From: Epiperipatus broadwayi
Taxonomy: Eukaryota > Onychophora > Udeonychophora > Euonychophora > Peripatidae
Length of the DNA stretch: 64,000 bases
Direction: 5' to 3'
Assembly (NCBI GenBank): GCA_028023455.1
Contig: JAQFVV010000283.1
Location: forward strand, 62,001-126,000
The notes under the pieces were generated by a model. The model searched no databases and was not told where the DNA came from. It saw nothing but the letters and a program-made list of their open reading frames with translations. Positions within the stretch are counted from its first letter, which is position 1, and every line of letters starts with the position of its first letter. Shown in pieces: positions 1 to 12,216 of the stretch. The translations under genes and the position numbers were made by a program.

Positions 1-295
1 TTAAAAACACACTACTTAATTATATTGAATTAATGTCCCACTATAATACTTTTATTTTATACATAATACTTGCCAATAAAATATATGTAATTTATGACAC
101 ACCCATGACCCATAGAATAAACTCCACCATAGCTCTGAGAACATTCTCTGAAATGTGTAATGTTTGGAATGTATGGTAGCAAAAGCAAATAAATATTTGT
201 ATGAAGAATAAGCTTCAGTTAACCAAGTATTAGTTTGATATTATTTTCCTTGTATATTTTTCTGCTTCTGCTTCTGTTGACCAGAGTTACCATTG

Positions 296-297
<2 letters not shown>

Positions 298-376
<79 letters not shown>
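298..376. repeat. (AT)n microsatellite
   Basis: About 39 perfect AT dinucleotides. The apparent YIYIYI reading frame across it is an artefact of the repeat. Confidence 0.97.
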
Positions 377-380
<4 letters not shown>

Positions 381-3300
381 CACTTATATCCAAAACAATT
401 TCCTTTTTAAAATAAAAAAATAAAATATAATAATATTAGTATAATAAAATATCTATTTACTCACTTTAATTTTTAACAAATAACTAATAAATTTAGTAAT
501 TCAATATTTTAAGAAGAGCATGAATAATTTAATTAAAATATTAACAATAAACAATTTAATATATATAAAACACATACATAAACAAATTATTTTATGGTAG
601 AGGGAGAGTGGATGAGTGTCTTATCATAAAGCACAATAACTTCTGGAATTTTTATATATAATTTTAAAGAATTATACATCAATGATTGTTAATTTAATGT
701 ATTTATTATTTTTTTATAGGTCAAATTACTTTTAATCCAGATAAATAATCACAAAATATATATTGTAATGTTTTTCCTATTTAGTATAATTAAATGATTA
801 TTTTTTAAGATCCTAAAACAAGACAATTTTTTTTTTTTTAAAGATTCAATTAGTTTTAAAAAGGAGCAGTTGAAATTGTAACAAATTTTTTCTTTTTAAT
901 TGCAGAAATAAATATAATCAATAAAATTTTAATAATAATGTAATCCTTGGTGGACACTGATCTCTTTGCTACACCTATTTAAAGCTTTTATACGCAAAAA
1001 TATACTATCTTCTAAATTCAAAATGACCATATACTACACAATCACGAAAATTCATTATATTTAAATTAAGAATATAAGTAATTTCAGAAATAATCAATTA
1101 TTTTTAACTTTACCTATTTAATGATCTTTTCATGGATAAAAGAAAAATTATAATTAAAAGACATATTATAAAACCAAAAAGTTAACTAGAAAAATTTCAC
1201 TCTTTCTAAAAGAAATTTCTCCTTTGAAAATAATTAGTTTCCCACTTAAAATATTTTTATTCACTAAAATTACTAGAAATAATATAATGATAAATGATAT
1301 TTACTTATGCACCTGTATATTTAAAAAAATATATATATATATAAAAATTTTCCAACAAATATCAAAATTGTATGTGTGCATTTACAGAGAATTCCCTATT
1401 AAAGAAAAATACAATCCCAGAGTAGAACAAAAACTAAAAAATAGGACTTAATTATAACCATAATATAATATGTTATATTATCATCAATTGGAGTCATTAA
1501 AACTTCAACCACATAATAGTTGAGTCATTATAATAATAGTATCTTGGAAAATATTATTTTTACATAAACCCTACTAAAAAGGTACATCATCAATAATAAA
1601 AAAGGAAAAAAGGTATTTTAGAATAAAATATTCTCATTAGAATAGTATTGTTTTCTTGGATCCCAAAATTAACTTAATTCAAGGAAGAGTTAACATCCAA
1701 CTGCTGTTTTTTTTGCTAATTTATTAAGTGCACCAGAATGGAGGCAACTTTATATAAATGAAATAATAAAATTCTATTTTAAATTTCTTGTGAACTAACG
1801 GACAGTTCTTATTGGATAAATTGCCATGGAAAATTTTAGTGAGATAATAAGCACTTGTTAAGTAATGATTTTTTTACTTTTGTAAAATTTGTGTTTTTTT
1901 TATATCAACAGTTAGGTGTATAGTCAGTAATATTTAAATGACTTGTAATCATAAAGGTAGTTTTCGTAATTATTCTAGTTAATTTATATTTGACATGGAA
2001 ATTTTATATGTTTTTAACTATTATATGCAATTGGGTATAATTTTATATGTTAGATGCGTAAAGAAAATTTAGATACTTAATAGGTAAAGTAAATAATAAT
2101 AATAATAAAAAAATATCAAAGTAATTAAAAAGAAAGCTATACAAGATATTTCTTGCTAAACTGAAACAATTTATAGTATTAATTGAGGAACTTATTCCCA
2201 ATTATTCTTTATTAACACATTCACTTTATTTAGTTCAAGATAATATCTACCAATTACTTGTTGATGTTCCTTTGGTAAAATGAAAATTATTATACTTTTA
2301 TGTGATATCTTGATTTGTGTTTATCTAAGTATACCCGTAACATAATTTTAGTATAATTAGTGTATTTGCTTGTTTGCCAGATAAACAGTAGCTAATATAC
2401 ATAGGTAATCTTTATAATAGTTTATTTTGGTGAAAAGTTCCCAAAATTCAAGGGGAATAGATAAATCTAGTATTTTTTATAGCATGATCTTCTCATAGTT
2501 AGGACGATCAAGAATTTATCCAGTGTATATTCTTTAAACCGGAGAGGATTATATTGGTGTGTGTCGTATTGCAATAAAAAAAACACCAAATATTTAATGT
2601 AGTAGTAACTCTACACCTTCGTGTTATTCCATATCCCATGAAATAGAAAACCACCACGGAAGGGTTGATTATGGTTTTGTTTAGAAAGTAGGGAAGATAA
2701 GGGTATATTGGAGGTGTAATTCCCAAAATTTAGTATAAAGGCGTATGGACAATATCTGGATTGTGGGCGGAATATTGTAGTAATTCAAGTAAGAAGGAAA
2801 GAGTAAGTTTAAGAAATTTAAAACTTATTTACAATGGAGGATTCAAATACAATGTTTAATTCTGGTTAATGAGTAAGCAAACTAATAATGTAGATTATCC
2901 TTATGAATAAAGTGGTATCACAACTTAAGTGGTATTAAGTTAAATATAAAAATAGTAAGGTAAGTTTGATAAATAGCCCATAAATTATAATAATTATCTA
3001 AATACAAACCACGTTTAATTAAATATATTATCATAAAAACGTTTTACGTATTGATATAATCGATTGTTTTATTCCAAAACTAATATTTAGTTAAAAAGTT
3101 AAGTAGAACCAAAAAACCTAAACAAGAGTTGATGTATCAAATAATAGTATTTTTTTTTCAATTTGCATAATTGTAAAAGAGAAGTAGTAGTTCTAATCCG
3201 GTCAAAAGTAAGACAAATTAATGTTAGTTAATGTGTTTTATCCATATGGGATCGAATAAATTATATATGTTTGTTTGTGTTTTAAGAATAAAGTATAGTC

Positions 3301-4340
3301 CTGTTAAACTGTTAATAAATTATAATCTTTTAAACTTTAATAATAAATTATAGTCTTGTTACGTTGTTTAGAGTCATTTTTCTTGTGTGCTAAATAAAAG
3401 TATTTGCATAATACTTGCAAACTTTCCTTGAGTCCGAAATCATTAAACTCCTAAAACCAATACACCAGACAGATAAATTTACAGATTGGAATATTTCATT
3501 ATATTTTAGTTTAATAAGAATTATTTATGGGATTGAAAACTTCAGACCAAGACATTTTATTTTATGTGTGTGAAAAAGACTTTATTCCCAAATACTAGCT
3601 TTGGTTGCCATTGTTCCGTCACATTTAAGTGAAGTGTCTAAGTAATAAATCTTAGTTAAATTATTGTGTTGTCATGGATGATGGAAGGACACAAAAGCAC
3701 CCTTGTCTTTTCATCATTCCGATTGAGATTCTGGATAAAAAGGGCTGTATTATCCAAAATTATGCGTTGTTATTGAATCTGGTTATCATCTCTTTAAATA
3801 TTATAATAGTTGATATGGGGAGAGGATACCCGAATTTAAATAAGGTAAATGTTTCCTATAGCCGACCAGAATGTCAGTCATATGCGACAACACAATGGCG
3901 AGCATTTTCTTAAATATAACAGAGAACCCTGAGATTAATGTCATTATTAAAAGTGCTCTTAAATTAAGGAGTGATCAATTATGATCAATATTACAAGCGT
4001 GGCATAGCTTAAGAGAATTGTATGTACAATTGTATTATAGAAAAGTATAGACCATATTGGAAAATTCATAGATATGTTGCTTTTTTATTTTGGTTGCCTA
4101 GCAACCAACCAGATAAAAATTAGTGGCACAAGTGCGGATAAACCAACTACTAACTGGTTAGATATTGGGTTGGAAATAAAAAACTAATTAAACTGGTAAT
4201 TATATCAATAAAAGAAATAAATTAAATTTCTAGATATAAACTAATAGATTAATTTCTTTAGATAGGTTAGAATATATATTAAGTTTAGTATAAACAATAT
4301 ACATGTATTTAAATATTATATATGTATATAAATAATAATA
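377..4340. other. AT-rich sequence, no gene recognised
   Basis: Short AT-rich stretches with many stops on both strands. Short frames at 1224-1451, 2508-2726 (minus) and 3674-3913 resemble no protein I know and have no clear splice sites. The stretch 3674-3913 is slightly less AT-rich and may be an old transposon fragment. The missing 3' exon of the DUF389-type gene could be here, but I could not identify it. Confidence 0.5.
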
Positions 4341-4345
4341 AACAA

Positions 4346-4490
4346 GACACAAATTGTATAACTTGCTTTTAAGCTTATATTAAAATGTTCACTAGAGGAA
4401 GCTTACCAATAGCTTGATAGGAGTTATTGGTAAGCTCCCTCTAATGAACATTTTAATACAAGCTTGAAAGCAAATTACACAATTTGTGTC
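4346..4490. repeat. Foldback element (inverted repeat hairpin)
   Basis: An inverted repeat of about 65 bp per arm with almost no loop. The outer ends are gacacaaattgt on the left and acaatttgtgtc on the right. The arms meet around the phrase ggaagcttaccaatagcttg. A partial copy of the centre recurs at about 4796-4830, so the repeat is multicopy. Confidence 0.85.
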
Positions 4491-4499
4491 ATTTTATTA

Positions 4500-4835
4500 A
4501 CTATTATAAGTGTATCCTTGACATATTTTGTGATATTATATTGCTGAGACTATTAATATTATTGAAACTGAAGTAGGTTCAGACCTATATAGCTATCTGG
4601 TTAGTAAGGCTGGTTTGAAGACATTTATGTGTCTGAAAAATTCAGGTTTTCAAATTGATAGTAATGAATTAGATAAGTGCTGACTTTTAAGTTGGTATTC
4701 TGAGGTAAGTCATAAGCTTGAAACCAATTGGTCTGGGGATAAGGACTTTCTGATAGAGATTTTGAATTCTTTCTCTTTCAGCAATTATAAATTAAAGCTT
4801 GATAGGAGATAATTGGTAAGTTCCCTCTAGATATG
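4500..4835 (+). repeat. Dispersed repeat fragment, same family as 48.8 and 34.3 kb
   Basis: Carries the phrase gctattaatat-like followed by ttcagacctatatagctatc and a later gtctggggataa, a layout also seen around 34290-34650 and 48780-48900. No coding capacity seen. Confidence 0.4.
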
Positions 4836-4838
4836 ATT

Positions 4839-4841
<3 letters not shown>

Positions 4842-4920
<79 letters not shown>

Positions 4921-4934
4921 GATAGATAGATAGA
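4842..4934. repeat. (TA)n microsatellite followed by (GATA)n
   Basis: About 36 TA units, then a short run of GATA/GACA tetranucleotides. It directly precedes the RTE fragment. Confidence 0.97.
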
Positions 4935-4949
4935 GAGAAGTTACAGAAA

Positions 4950-5450
4950 GATCCAATGAATAAGAGTTGTCATTATGCTTTGATTTGTAGATTATGAAAA
5001 GGCATTTAATTCTATAAGTGTTTCTTTAGTGATTAAAGCATTGGATTATCAAAATATAGATCCAGGAGATTATTATATTCTGAAAAATATATAAATGCAA
5101 CAGCTACAATTAGATTACATAATGATACTAGGAAGGTTAACATTCAGAAGGGTGTAAGACAGGGTAACTCCACAACTCCAAAACATTTTACAGCAATTTT
5201 ATAAGAAGAATTTTGTGGATTAAAATCGAAAGTTAAAAGAATAAGAGTAACTGGAGATTATTTAAATCATTTAGATTTTACAGGTGATGTAATTGTTTTT
5301 GAAAATAATGCTTCAGAGCTTCAGAAAATGTTGCAATTGCATTATTCAAATAGCTGGAGGTTTTGAATATTAGTACAGTCTTCTTCAATACTTCTGTGTA
5401 TGTTATAATTCTGAAGAAGAGTGTTGGTTTGCCAATACTGTCAGTTTTTG
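4950..5450 (+). mobile_element. RTE-type non-LTR retrotransposon, reverse-transcriptase fragment (broken)
   Basis: Translation in shifting frames gives DYEKAFNSISVSLVIKALDY, then NATATIRLHNDTRKVNIQKG, VRQGN, and LNHLDFTGDVIVFENNASEL followed by QKMLQ. These correspond to RTE reverse-transcriptase motifs: the DxxKAFD motif, the TIRLHNDT/GVRQGD motif, and the LRFADDI box. The catalytic FADD box reads FTGD here, and several stops and frameshifts are present, so the copy is dead. A related copy lies antisense at 49330-50345. Confidence 0.8.
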
Positions 5451-6340
5451 AAAGTATGGAATAATAATATCACATTATGTAAAGTACATAGAAAAATCTT
5501 AGTATTGTGTGCTTATATTAATAAAAATGTATAGTCTGATTATTTTTTAAGTATATAGCATTGAAATCTTATGAAATATATTTTTTCTTGTGATCTTTGT
5601 AAAAATATTTTTAAAGACACATTAAAATCTAACTATTTAACAGGATATCATACAATGAGTTGTTAGTTCTTTTTTTAGTAAAATTGAATGGATTTATTGT
5701 TCAGAAGTTTAATCGAAGTTCTAATGTCAGAAATGCCATTTGAGAACATTACATTTCAAAGTTAAACCCTCTATCATTAGATTAAATTACATACATCATG
5801 TGATGTTTGGCTTAAATTACATAGGATATTTTTCTATTCAGAAATGTCTTGTTTATTTTCATTACCTGTAACAAAAGAAATTGGAATACTTTTAAAATAC
5901 GTAAACAACAGTGATGCACTGTAAAAAAAAATATTAAAAAAAAAGTTGTGTTTATTTATCAATCCCTTTTTTTCTCTGAAGATAAGTAAAAAATACTATG
6001 TTTCAGCATATATTAAAATACAAAGTTCGAACATGTTTACTATGTACGCACTTCTAATTTTCATGATACCTTCAATAACCTCTACTAACTAAACAATGAC
6101 AGTATATTAATATTAACAACGTTCAAATATATCCTTGGACAAATCCCAAACACATAATTCTATCTTTTATTTAAAATTTTTGTTTTAATGTTAAATAATA
6201 AACATTTATAATTTGTTATCTCCTTAATACTACTGTTTAAGTATGTTTAATGTTTTTACAAAACAGACTCATGGGTTTACATTAATGCTGAAACAGTTTA
6301 ATGTATTCAAATTTACACACACACATATATATAAATATTA
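5451..6340. other. AT-rich intergenic or intronic DNA
   Basis: No coding segment recognised. It contains a LINE-tail-like phrase ttctgaagaagagtgttgg near 5411, related to motifs at 33.58, 36.95, 51.8 and 56.45 kb. Confidence 0.45.
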
Positions 6341-6341
6341 C

Positions 6342-6491
6342 CTTAAGAACAACAACACCAGTCAAAAATATGCACAGACTATTAATGATAGTCAAGGCAA
6401 AACTAACAATTCCTAAAATAGCTAATTCTTCAGCCATATTGCCATCGTAAAATATCTTGTATCCTTCAGGTGGCTGAAGAGATGATTTTAA
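6342..6491 (-). CDS. DUF389-family membrane protein, exon E (most 3' exon found)
   Basis: Exon of 150 bp, exactly 50 codons, phase 0 at both ends. Acceptor ttttag, donor AAG|GTAATA. It starts LKSSLQPPEGYKIFYDGNMA and continues EELAILGIVSFALTIINSLC, then IFLTGVVVLK. The last 25 or so residues form a hydrophobic helix, fitting the C-terminal membrane segment in DUF389 proteins. The donor means at least one more exon follows. I found no convincing match at 1-6341, so it may lie outside the window. Confidence 0.83.
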
Positions 6492-6589
6492 CTAAAACAG
6501 AAATGTTTTAAAATCTTTTAAATTTTTGTGTATTACTTTTAAATCATATATTTTAATTGAATATTTTATAAATTTATAATTCAACATTT

Positions 6590-6790
6590 CAGAGTAATCT
6601 TATTCTCCTTCTTGAGGAGTTACTAATCTGTGATGTCACATTATTTGAAAAGGAATCACAGTGGTTACTTTTAGATTCAAGAATACTGAATTGAAAATGA
6701 AGCGCTAACCAACTTGGCTATTCTGTCAGTTTTCATGAATCTAAAGATTACCATTTCAATTCCCATACTTGTACATACAAATATCTAAAA
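6590..6790. repeat. Short dispersed repeat, SINE-like, related to 62.3 and 63.15 kb
   Basis: Shares the layout ccttcttgaggagttact … gaatctaaagatt with the copy at about 63140-63320, and in part with 62320-62480. A tRNA origin is suggested by gaattcaat-type B-box phrases but is not proven. Confidence 0.4.
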
Positions 6791-6934
6791 AGGGAAGAAG
6801 AACAATACCACCTGAAATGTTTTTATTATATATGTATTAAATAACCTCCATATCATTATGCATTCCTTTCAAATCATATGATTAAAGATACAATAAAAGA
6901 TAAATGACTCCCAAGATGCATCAGATATCTTAAC

Positions 6935-7105
6935 CTGAAGTTTAAAGTTTATATCTGGGCTAGAGACAATCTCTATTTTAATAAACAATTAGTGATAATT
7001 ATTACTGTATTTATCCAGAGCGAATGGTGTCAAAGTTGTGGGTAGGGTAAGTTTGACACCTATAAATCAAAATGTAACAATATTATTACTAATAAGTGAA
7101 TGTAG
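6935..7105 (+). repeat. Dispersed repeat (family with the phrase ggtgtcaaagttgtg)
   Basis: Contains taaagtttatatctgg … ggtgtcaaagttgtgggtag … gtttgacacctataaatc. Recognisable copies are at about 31716-31860 (plus), 35290-35440 (inverted) and 35700-35815 (plus). Noncoding. Confidence 0.75.
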
Positions 7106-7556
7106 ATGAAAAGTTTAAATAAAATTTGAATTTTTTAAACAAAATTTTCTAAGTTTATATAAGTGCATGCATGTAAAAAGATGTTATTAATAAAGAAACT
7201 TTTGCACATTATAAAGTTTTTATTGATTTATAGGTTATGGATTCAGAATTTGTTATCATGTGCTAACAATGTGTACATATATGTGTGTGTATGTGTGTTA
7301 AAAAAAATTTTCATGGCAACAGATCCAAGAAATGTGTTGTCTGGATTTGTCTGTGTATGGATCACACCTGCCAGTTTTTGGCTAACAAAGTTGATGACAG
7401 GAATGCTGAATCATATTTTTTATCAGCTGGATTAACCAATTAAGGTCAGGTATAATTCATCCAAAACATCATAACAATATTACTGTTAATTATTTATAAG
7501 TTAAACATGACAGTACATCTCTTATATATATATATATATATAATGTTTTCACGGTT

Positions 7557-8625
7557 ATATGATATAGATAAAAGATTTTTTGGGTAAAAGTGTGTATTAT
7601 TTTCTATTATATGCTGATATTTTGATGAACTAACATCCGCCATTGTCAAGGTAAACTCTTGAAAGAAAATTTGTTCGATCTTAAACTATAACTTGACTGA
7701 GTGCGAGATGAACCATGAGAATCAGTTTGAAATAGTTTAGTATTCAGAATATGAGGTTTATCAAAGTGTATATTTCTCTTAGTTTTAACACCCATCAATA
7801 TTCGAAGACATAGATAAAATAAGAGGTTTCCATATGACTGGAATACGTTGTGCTTCATCAGCCCTATTTAAACCAGTAGGTCTCTTTAATATTTCACTTG
7901 ACTCTCTCATGGTTCTCAAATCATATCTCTCCAAATTATCAAGCATTTTTGCATTGTATAAGTCAGGTTTGTGACCAATTTCCAAAAAATGAGAAGAAAC
8001 ATAATGTTTTTAATCAAAAAATTAACATGTCAGTTTTTACTTATCATTTTTTGGAAATTGGTCACAAATCATATCTCTCCAAATTAGCAAGCATTTTTGC
8101 ATTGTCAAAGTCAGGTTTGTGACCAATTTCCAAAAAATGATAAGTAAAAACTGACATGTTAATTTTTTGATTAAAAACATTATGTTTCTTCTCATTTTTT
8201 GGAAATTGGTCACAAACCTGACTTAGACAATGCAAAAATGCTTGATAATTTGGAAAGATATGATTTGAAAATCATAAGAGAGTCAATTGAAATATTAAAG
8301 AGACCTACTGGTTTAAATAGGACTGATGAAGCACAACGTATTCCAGCCATATGAAAACCTCTTATTTTATCTATGTCTTCGAATATTGATTTGAAATTGA
8401 TGGGTGTTAAAACTAAGAGAAATATACATTTTGATAAACCTCATATTCTGAATACTAAACTATTTCAAACTGATTCTCATGGTTCATCTCACACTCAGTC
8501 ACGTTATAGTTTAAGATCGAACAAATTTTCTTTCAAGAGTTTACCTTGACAATGGCGGATGCTAGTTTATTATAATATCGGTATATAGTAGAAAATAATA
8601 CATGGTTTTACTCAAAACATCTTAT
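7557..8625. mobile_element. Penelope-like element 3' fragments in head-to-head inverted arrangement
   Basis: Two arms of about 450-500 bp form an inverted repeat. The right arm (8160-8548, plus) reads EIGHKPDLDNAKMLDNLERY, then RESIEILKRPTGLNR, and ends SLRSNKFSFKSLP with a stop. The left arm (7985-7646, minus) has the same protein with one frameshift. I read this as the C-terminal end of the GIY-YIG endonuclease region of a Penelope-like element, where xNxxKxLDxExxxxxRxxxEsxeI…LNR is typical. The right copy has a stop where the left has tryptophan (PVIWKPLIL), so neither copy is intact. The arms differ at scattered sites, so the duplication is not brand new. Confidence 0.7.
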
Positions 8626-8689
8626 ATATATATATATATATTTCCATGAATAAATGATGATTCATAGTATTCTTTCCTGATGCTTCCAT

Positions 8690-8850
8690 GTAGTAAAAAT
8701 CTAATAGTTAAATAGCTGACATTTCAGAACAATAACAAATACTTTCCTCAGAGCTTCATCTTTCTCAAATCATCTCTTATGATTTGAAAAAGAAGTTCTG
8801 AGGAAACTACTTGTTATTGTACTGAAATTTCAGCTATTTAGATATATTAG
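8690..8850. repeat. Small foldback element
   Basis: An inverted repeat with arms of about 60 bp: taaatagctgacatttcaga on the left against tactgaaatttcagctattt on the right. The loop is around catctcttatgattt. Confidence 0.8.
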
Positions 8851-10800
8851 ATATATATAGATACATTATAAGTTGATAATTTTTATTAAAAATATGTGAT
8901 GTTTTGGCTTGATCACACAAGCCATCAACTGGGAGGTGAATATTATAAAGATGATTGTAGTTGCATCATAAGCAATGATTTATAATAATGTTAAAGTTCC
9001 ACCAATAGAAAAAAAATTCAAACTTTATTTAAATTGTTCAAACATTAAAATAAATATATAATCGAATGATTTTATATATATATCAATATCAGTAAAATAT
9101 GGCATCTCCTTAGAATATTTTGTATACAAGTGGACTATTTCCATCATCTAATATTAAATGTCGAATGTTTTTACAAAAATTCAGACTTTATTTAAACTTT
9201 TAAAATATATTCAACTATTAGTAATATCTTACAGGTAGTATTCTTCTATTTTGTGGTTAAGTGCAACGGTAGATGGTCAAACTCTGGAGCATATCCAAAT
9301 TCCAATGCTCTAACGTTTTATGTATTTCTGAGAATAAAGTCATTTAATTATTTATTTATTTTTATGTGTTTGAAAACCTTAAATAATTTTTTTTATTTTT
9401 ACAAATATCAATTCTAGATTATAAAAATAGTCCAATGTATAATCACCTTTACAATGTAAACAAAATCAACCTTTTTCATGAAAAGCACAATCAAATTCAT
9501 ATAGAATATTCAGAATAATGCTTAATATCTAGTTAATCTAAATCAAAGAATAATTTTAAATATTTAAATTCCGTTTTTTTTTAATGTATCTCTTAGGACT
9601 AATTAATTGACATTAAAAAATATATCAAAGAAAGAACGAATTAATACTATTATCATGTTTTGGCATTACTGTTGCTGCTATCAAGGATTGTTAATATCTT
9701 AATGTTGGATCATCTGTAATTACTGAAATAAAGTCTTCAAAACATGAATTATCTATATTGCCAGTATAAAAATAGAGATATTTTATTAATATTTATAATA
9801 AAGAATTTTGAAGATTATTTAAATTGTCCTAAGAAAATGATTTTCATAATAATGTCCAAACTATGTTGGGTACTGACTTAAGATACCGGTGGCTAGATGA
9901 TGGATAATAGAATAACCTCCAGATATAAGCATTAATTGTGAATAATATAATAAACATTGCCCAACCAAGAATATTTGCTACTGTCCTTATTAGAGACAGA
10001 GCATATTTTCAATTAAGACTAAGTACTATTTATTGATAGACTTTTTGTTTCCCTTTTTTTTTTTCAATTGCTTAATTTAGTTTAGATTCAGTCATAATGG
10101 GTCTTTCATACCATTGGTCATTTCTCTACAACAAATTGTGACAATGAGATTACCTGGATAGTATTTCTGATCCAATTTCTCTTTTTCATTTTTTTTTTTT
10201 AGCTTAAGATTTCAAGAATTAAAATAATACAGATAGAATTAGTAAGCTGGAAACTCTTGTACGGAGTCTTTGCTTAAAACAGGATACAACCACTAATGAA
10301 TTGGACTAGAACTGGGTTTAACATAGGAGTATCAGTTGGGAAAAAGATTGTATATTTAGAAAATCCTATTTAGAAATCTCTCTGCATACCTCTAAAATGG
10401 AACGGACATAGAAAATATCTCAAAATGGTATGTGCACAGTCTGGCGATTTTGTTATACCTGACAGATTACCTATTAAAATAATTACTGTTATCAGCAGTA
10501 AGAATAAAATAGAAAACATTGGAAGTATTAAAGGTATGGTATAAATCTACTTTTTGTCTAATGACACATGAAATGGGCAAACTGTAATGACCAGAATGGA
10601 GGACAGGACTGTTAGTTGAAGTACTGTCAAGATTTGACAATAATATAACTTCTCTTAGATTTCAGACCAATAGAGTTTCTCTTAGTAAATCTCATTTTCC
10701 TGAATAAGTAAATTTTATAGAATGCATAGATGGCTTCAAGTTTTTTTGGGAAAGGGAATATGAATTAGTGGAAAAAAATGCATGACATTGGGATAGTTGT
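8851..10800. other. AT-rich intronic DNA, possible upstream LINE remnant
   Basis: No reliable coding segment. The part from about 10200 onward is slightly less AT-rich and may be decayed LINE sequence upstream of the reverse-transcriptase remnant, but I cannot align it. Confidence 0.35.
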
Positions 10801-10829
10801 AATACCTAATTTATCATTTTTTTTCTTGC

Positions 10830-11662
10830 AATTTTTCATATCATGGAAAACTAATGGAGTTAAAACTTATATAATATTACCAGTGCTTATTTTATTAATG
10901 GTATTAAACAAGAATGTGTGTATTTCACCATTCTTTTTCATTTAGAAACTTAATGAAACTGGGATTAAGATGTGATACCCATTTAATGGTAAAAGCTTTA
11001 ATTTGAATCAAGCAAAAGCAAAAACAAGTTGGCTGACAGTTGTGCTACATGTTCCCAACTTAAAAGACGATCTACAGAATGTATTTAATATTTTGAAAGT
11101 AATATATAAGGACTTTAGTTTTAAAATTAATGTTCATAAAACTTTATTTTTTTATTAGCAGTGATGTAAGAAAAATCTTCAGAAAGTTTAATCTTGGATG
11201 GTTATCAATTTAAGAATATAAGCCAATTTAAATATCTCAGTAACTCCTTGAATAGAGAAGTGGACTTAGACATTAAGAATAGGAATATTTTATCATGAAA
11301 GTAACTATTGCAATTAACTTAGCTATATATAGAACAGTTATTTTATTTGTGAGATTTGGATACCCTAGTGATGTAACATAAAAGCAATGCAAAAGTTTCA
11401 TTTAAGAATGCTTGTGGCAAGATTATATTTCTGATCAATATATTTTTCAACCTCCTGGATATAATATTATACAGTCCACTATTGTAAAATCATTATTCAT
11501 TGGATTGGACAAATTAAATAAATAAACAATACAAGCCTCCCTAAAACAGCATTTTATAATAAAATTGAGCATAGGTTTCATGAGAGAGGGAGACTCTGTT
11601 TATGCTATAATCTCACAGACATTATAAAGAAATGCAATATTGATTGTTTTCATTGGGAAAAT
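10830..11662 (+). mobile_element. Jockey-like non-LTR retrotransposon, 3' half of the reverse-transcriptase ORF (dead)
   Basis: In changing frames the sequence reads GIKQECV (for GxxQGCVLAP), YPFNGKSFNLNQAKAKTS, LKDDLQNVFNILK, then LDGYQFKNISQFKYLSNSLN and REVDLDIKNR. These follow the order of conserved blocks in jockey-type LINEs. Next comes a frame reading NKIEHRFHERGRLCLCYNLT, then DIIKKCNIDCFHWENMVEN, which matches the usual RGR…KxCNID…WE tail. This frame runs directly into the 24-bp satellite. Many stops and frameshifts. Confidence 0.72.
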
Positions 11663-12216
11663 ATGGTAGAGAATGTAATCAATCATATGGCAGAGAATAT
11701 AATCAATCATATGGCAGAAAATATAATCAATCATATGGCAGAGAACAAAATCATATGGCATAGAATATAATCAATAATATGGCAGAGAATATAATCAATC
11801 ATATGACATAAAATATAATCAATCATATGGCAGAGAATATAATCAGTTATATGGCAGAGAATATAATCAATCATATGGCAGAGAATATAATCAATCATAT
11901 GGAAGAAAATGTAATTAATCATATGGTAGAGAATATAATCAATCATGTGGCATAGAATATAATCAATCATAAGGCAGAGAATATAATCAATCATATAAGC
12001 AGAGAATATAATCAATCATATGACATAGAATATAATCAATCATATGGCAGAGAATATAATCAGTCATATGGCAGAGAATATAATCAATCATATGGCAGAA
12101 AATATAATCAACCATATAGCAGAGAATATAAATCAATCATATGGCAGAGAATATAATCAATCATATGGCATAGAATATAATCAACCATAAGGCAGAGAAT
12201 ATAATCAATCATATAA

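Noticed and set aside
100-165. Minus-strand candidate exon after acacatttcag
   Set aside because: The acceptor looks acceptable but the phase-0 translation (RMFSELWWSLFYGS) does not resemble a DUF389 C-terminus.
235-423. Hydrophobic peptide with a YIYIYI run
   Set aside because: It is the translation of an (AT)n microsatellite.
1730-1765. Candidate terminal exon for the DUF389-type gene on minus (IKLPPFWCT and stop)
   Set aside because: The preceding sequence is a poor acceptor and the peptide does not match the C-terminus expected for the family.
2508-2726. Minus-strand 72-codon frame
   Set aside because: No family resemblance, base composition like its surroundings, no splice sites.
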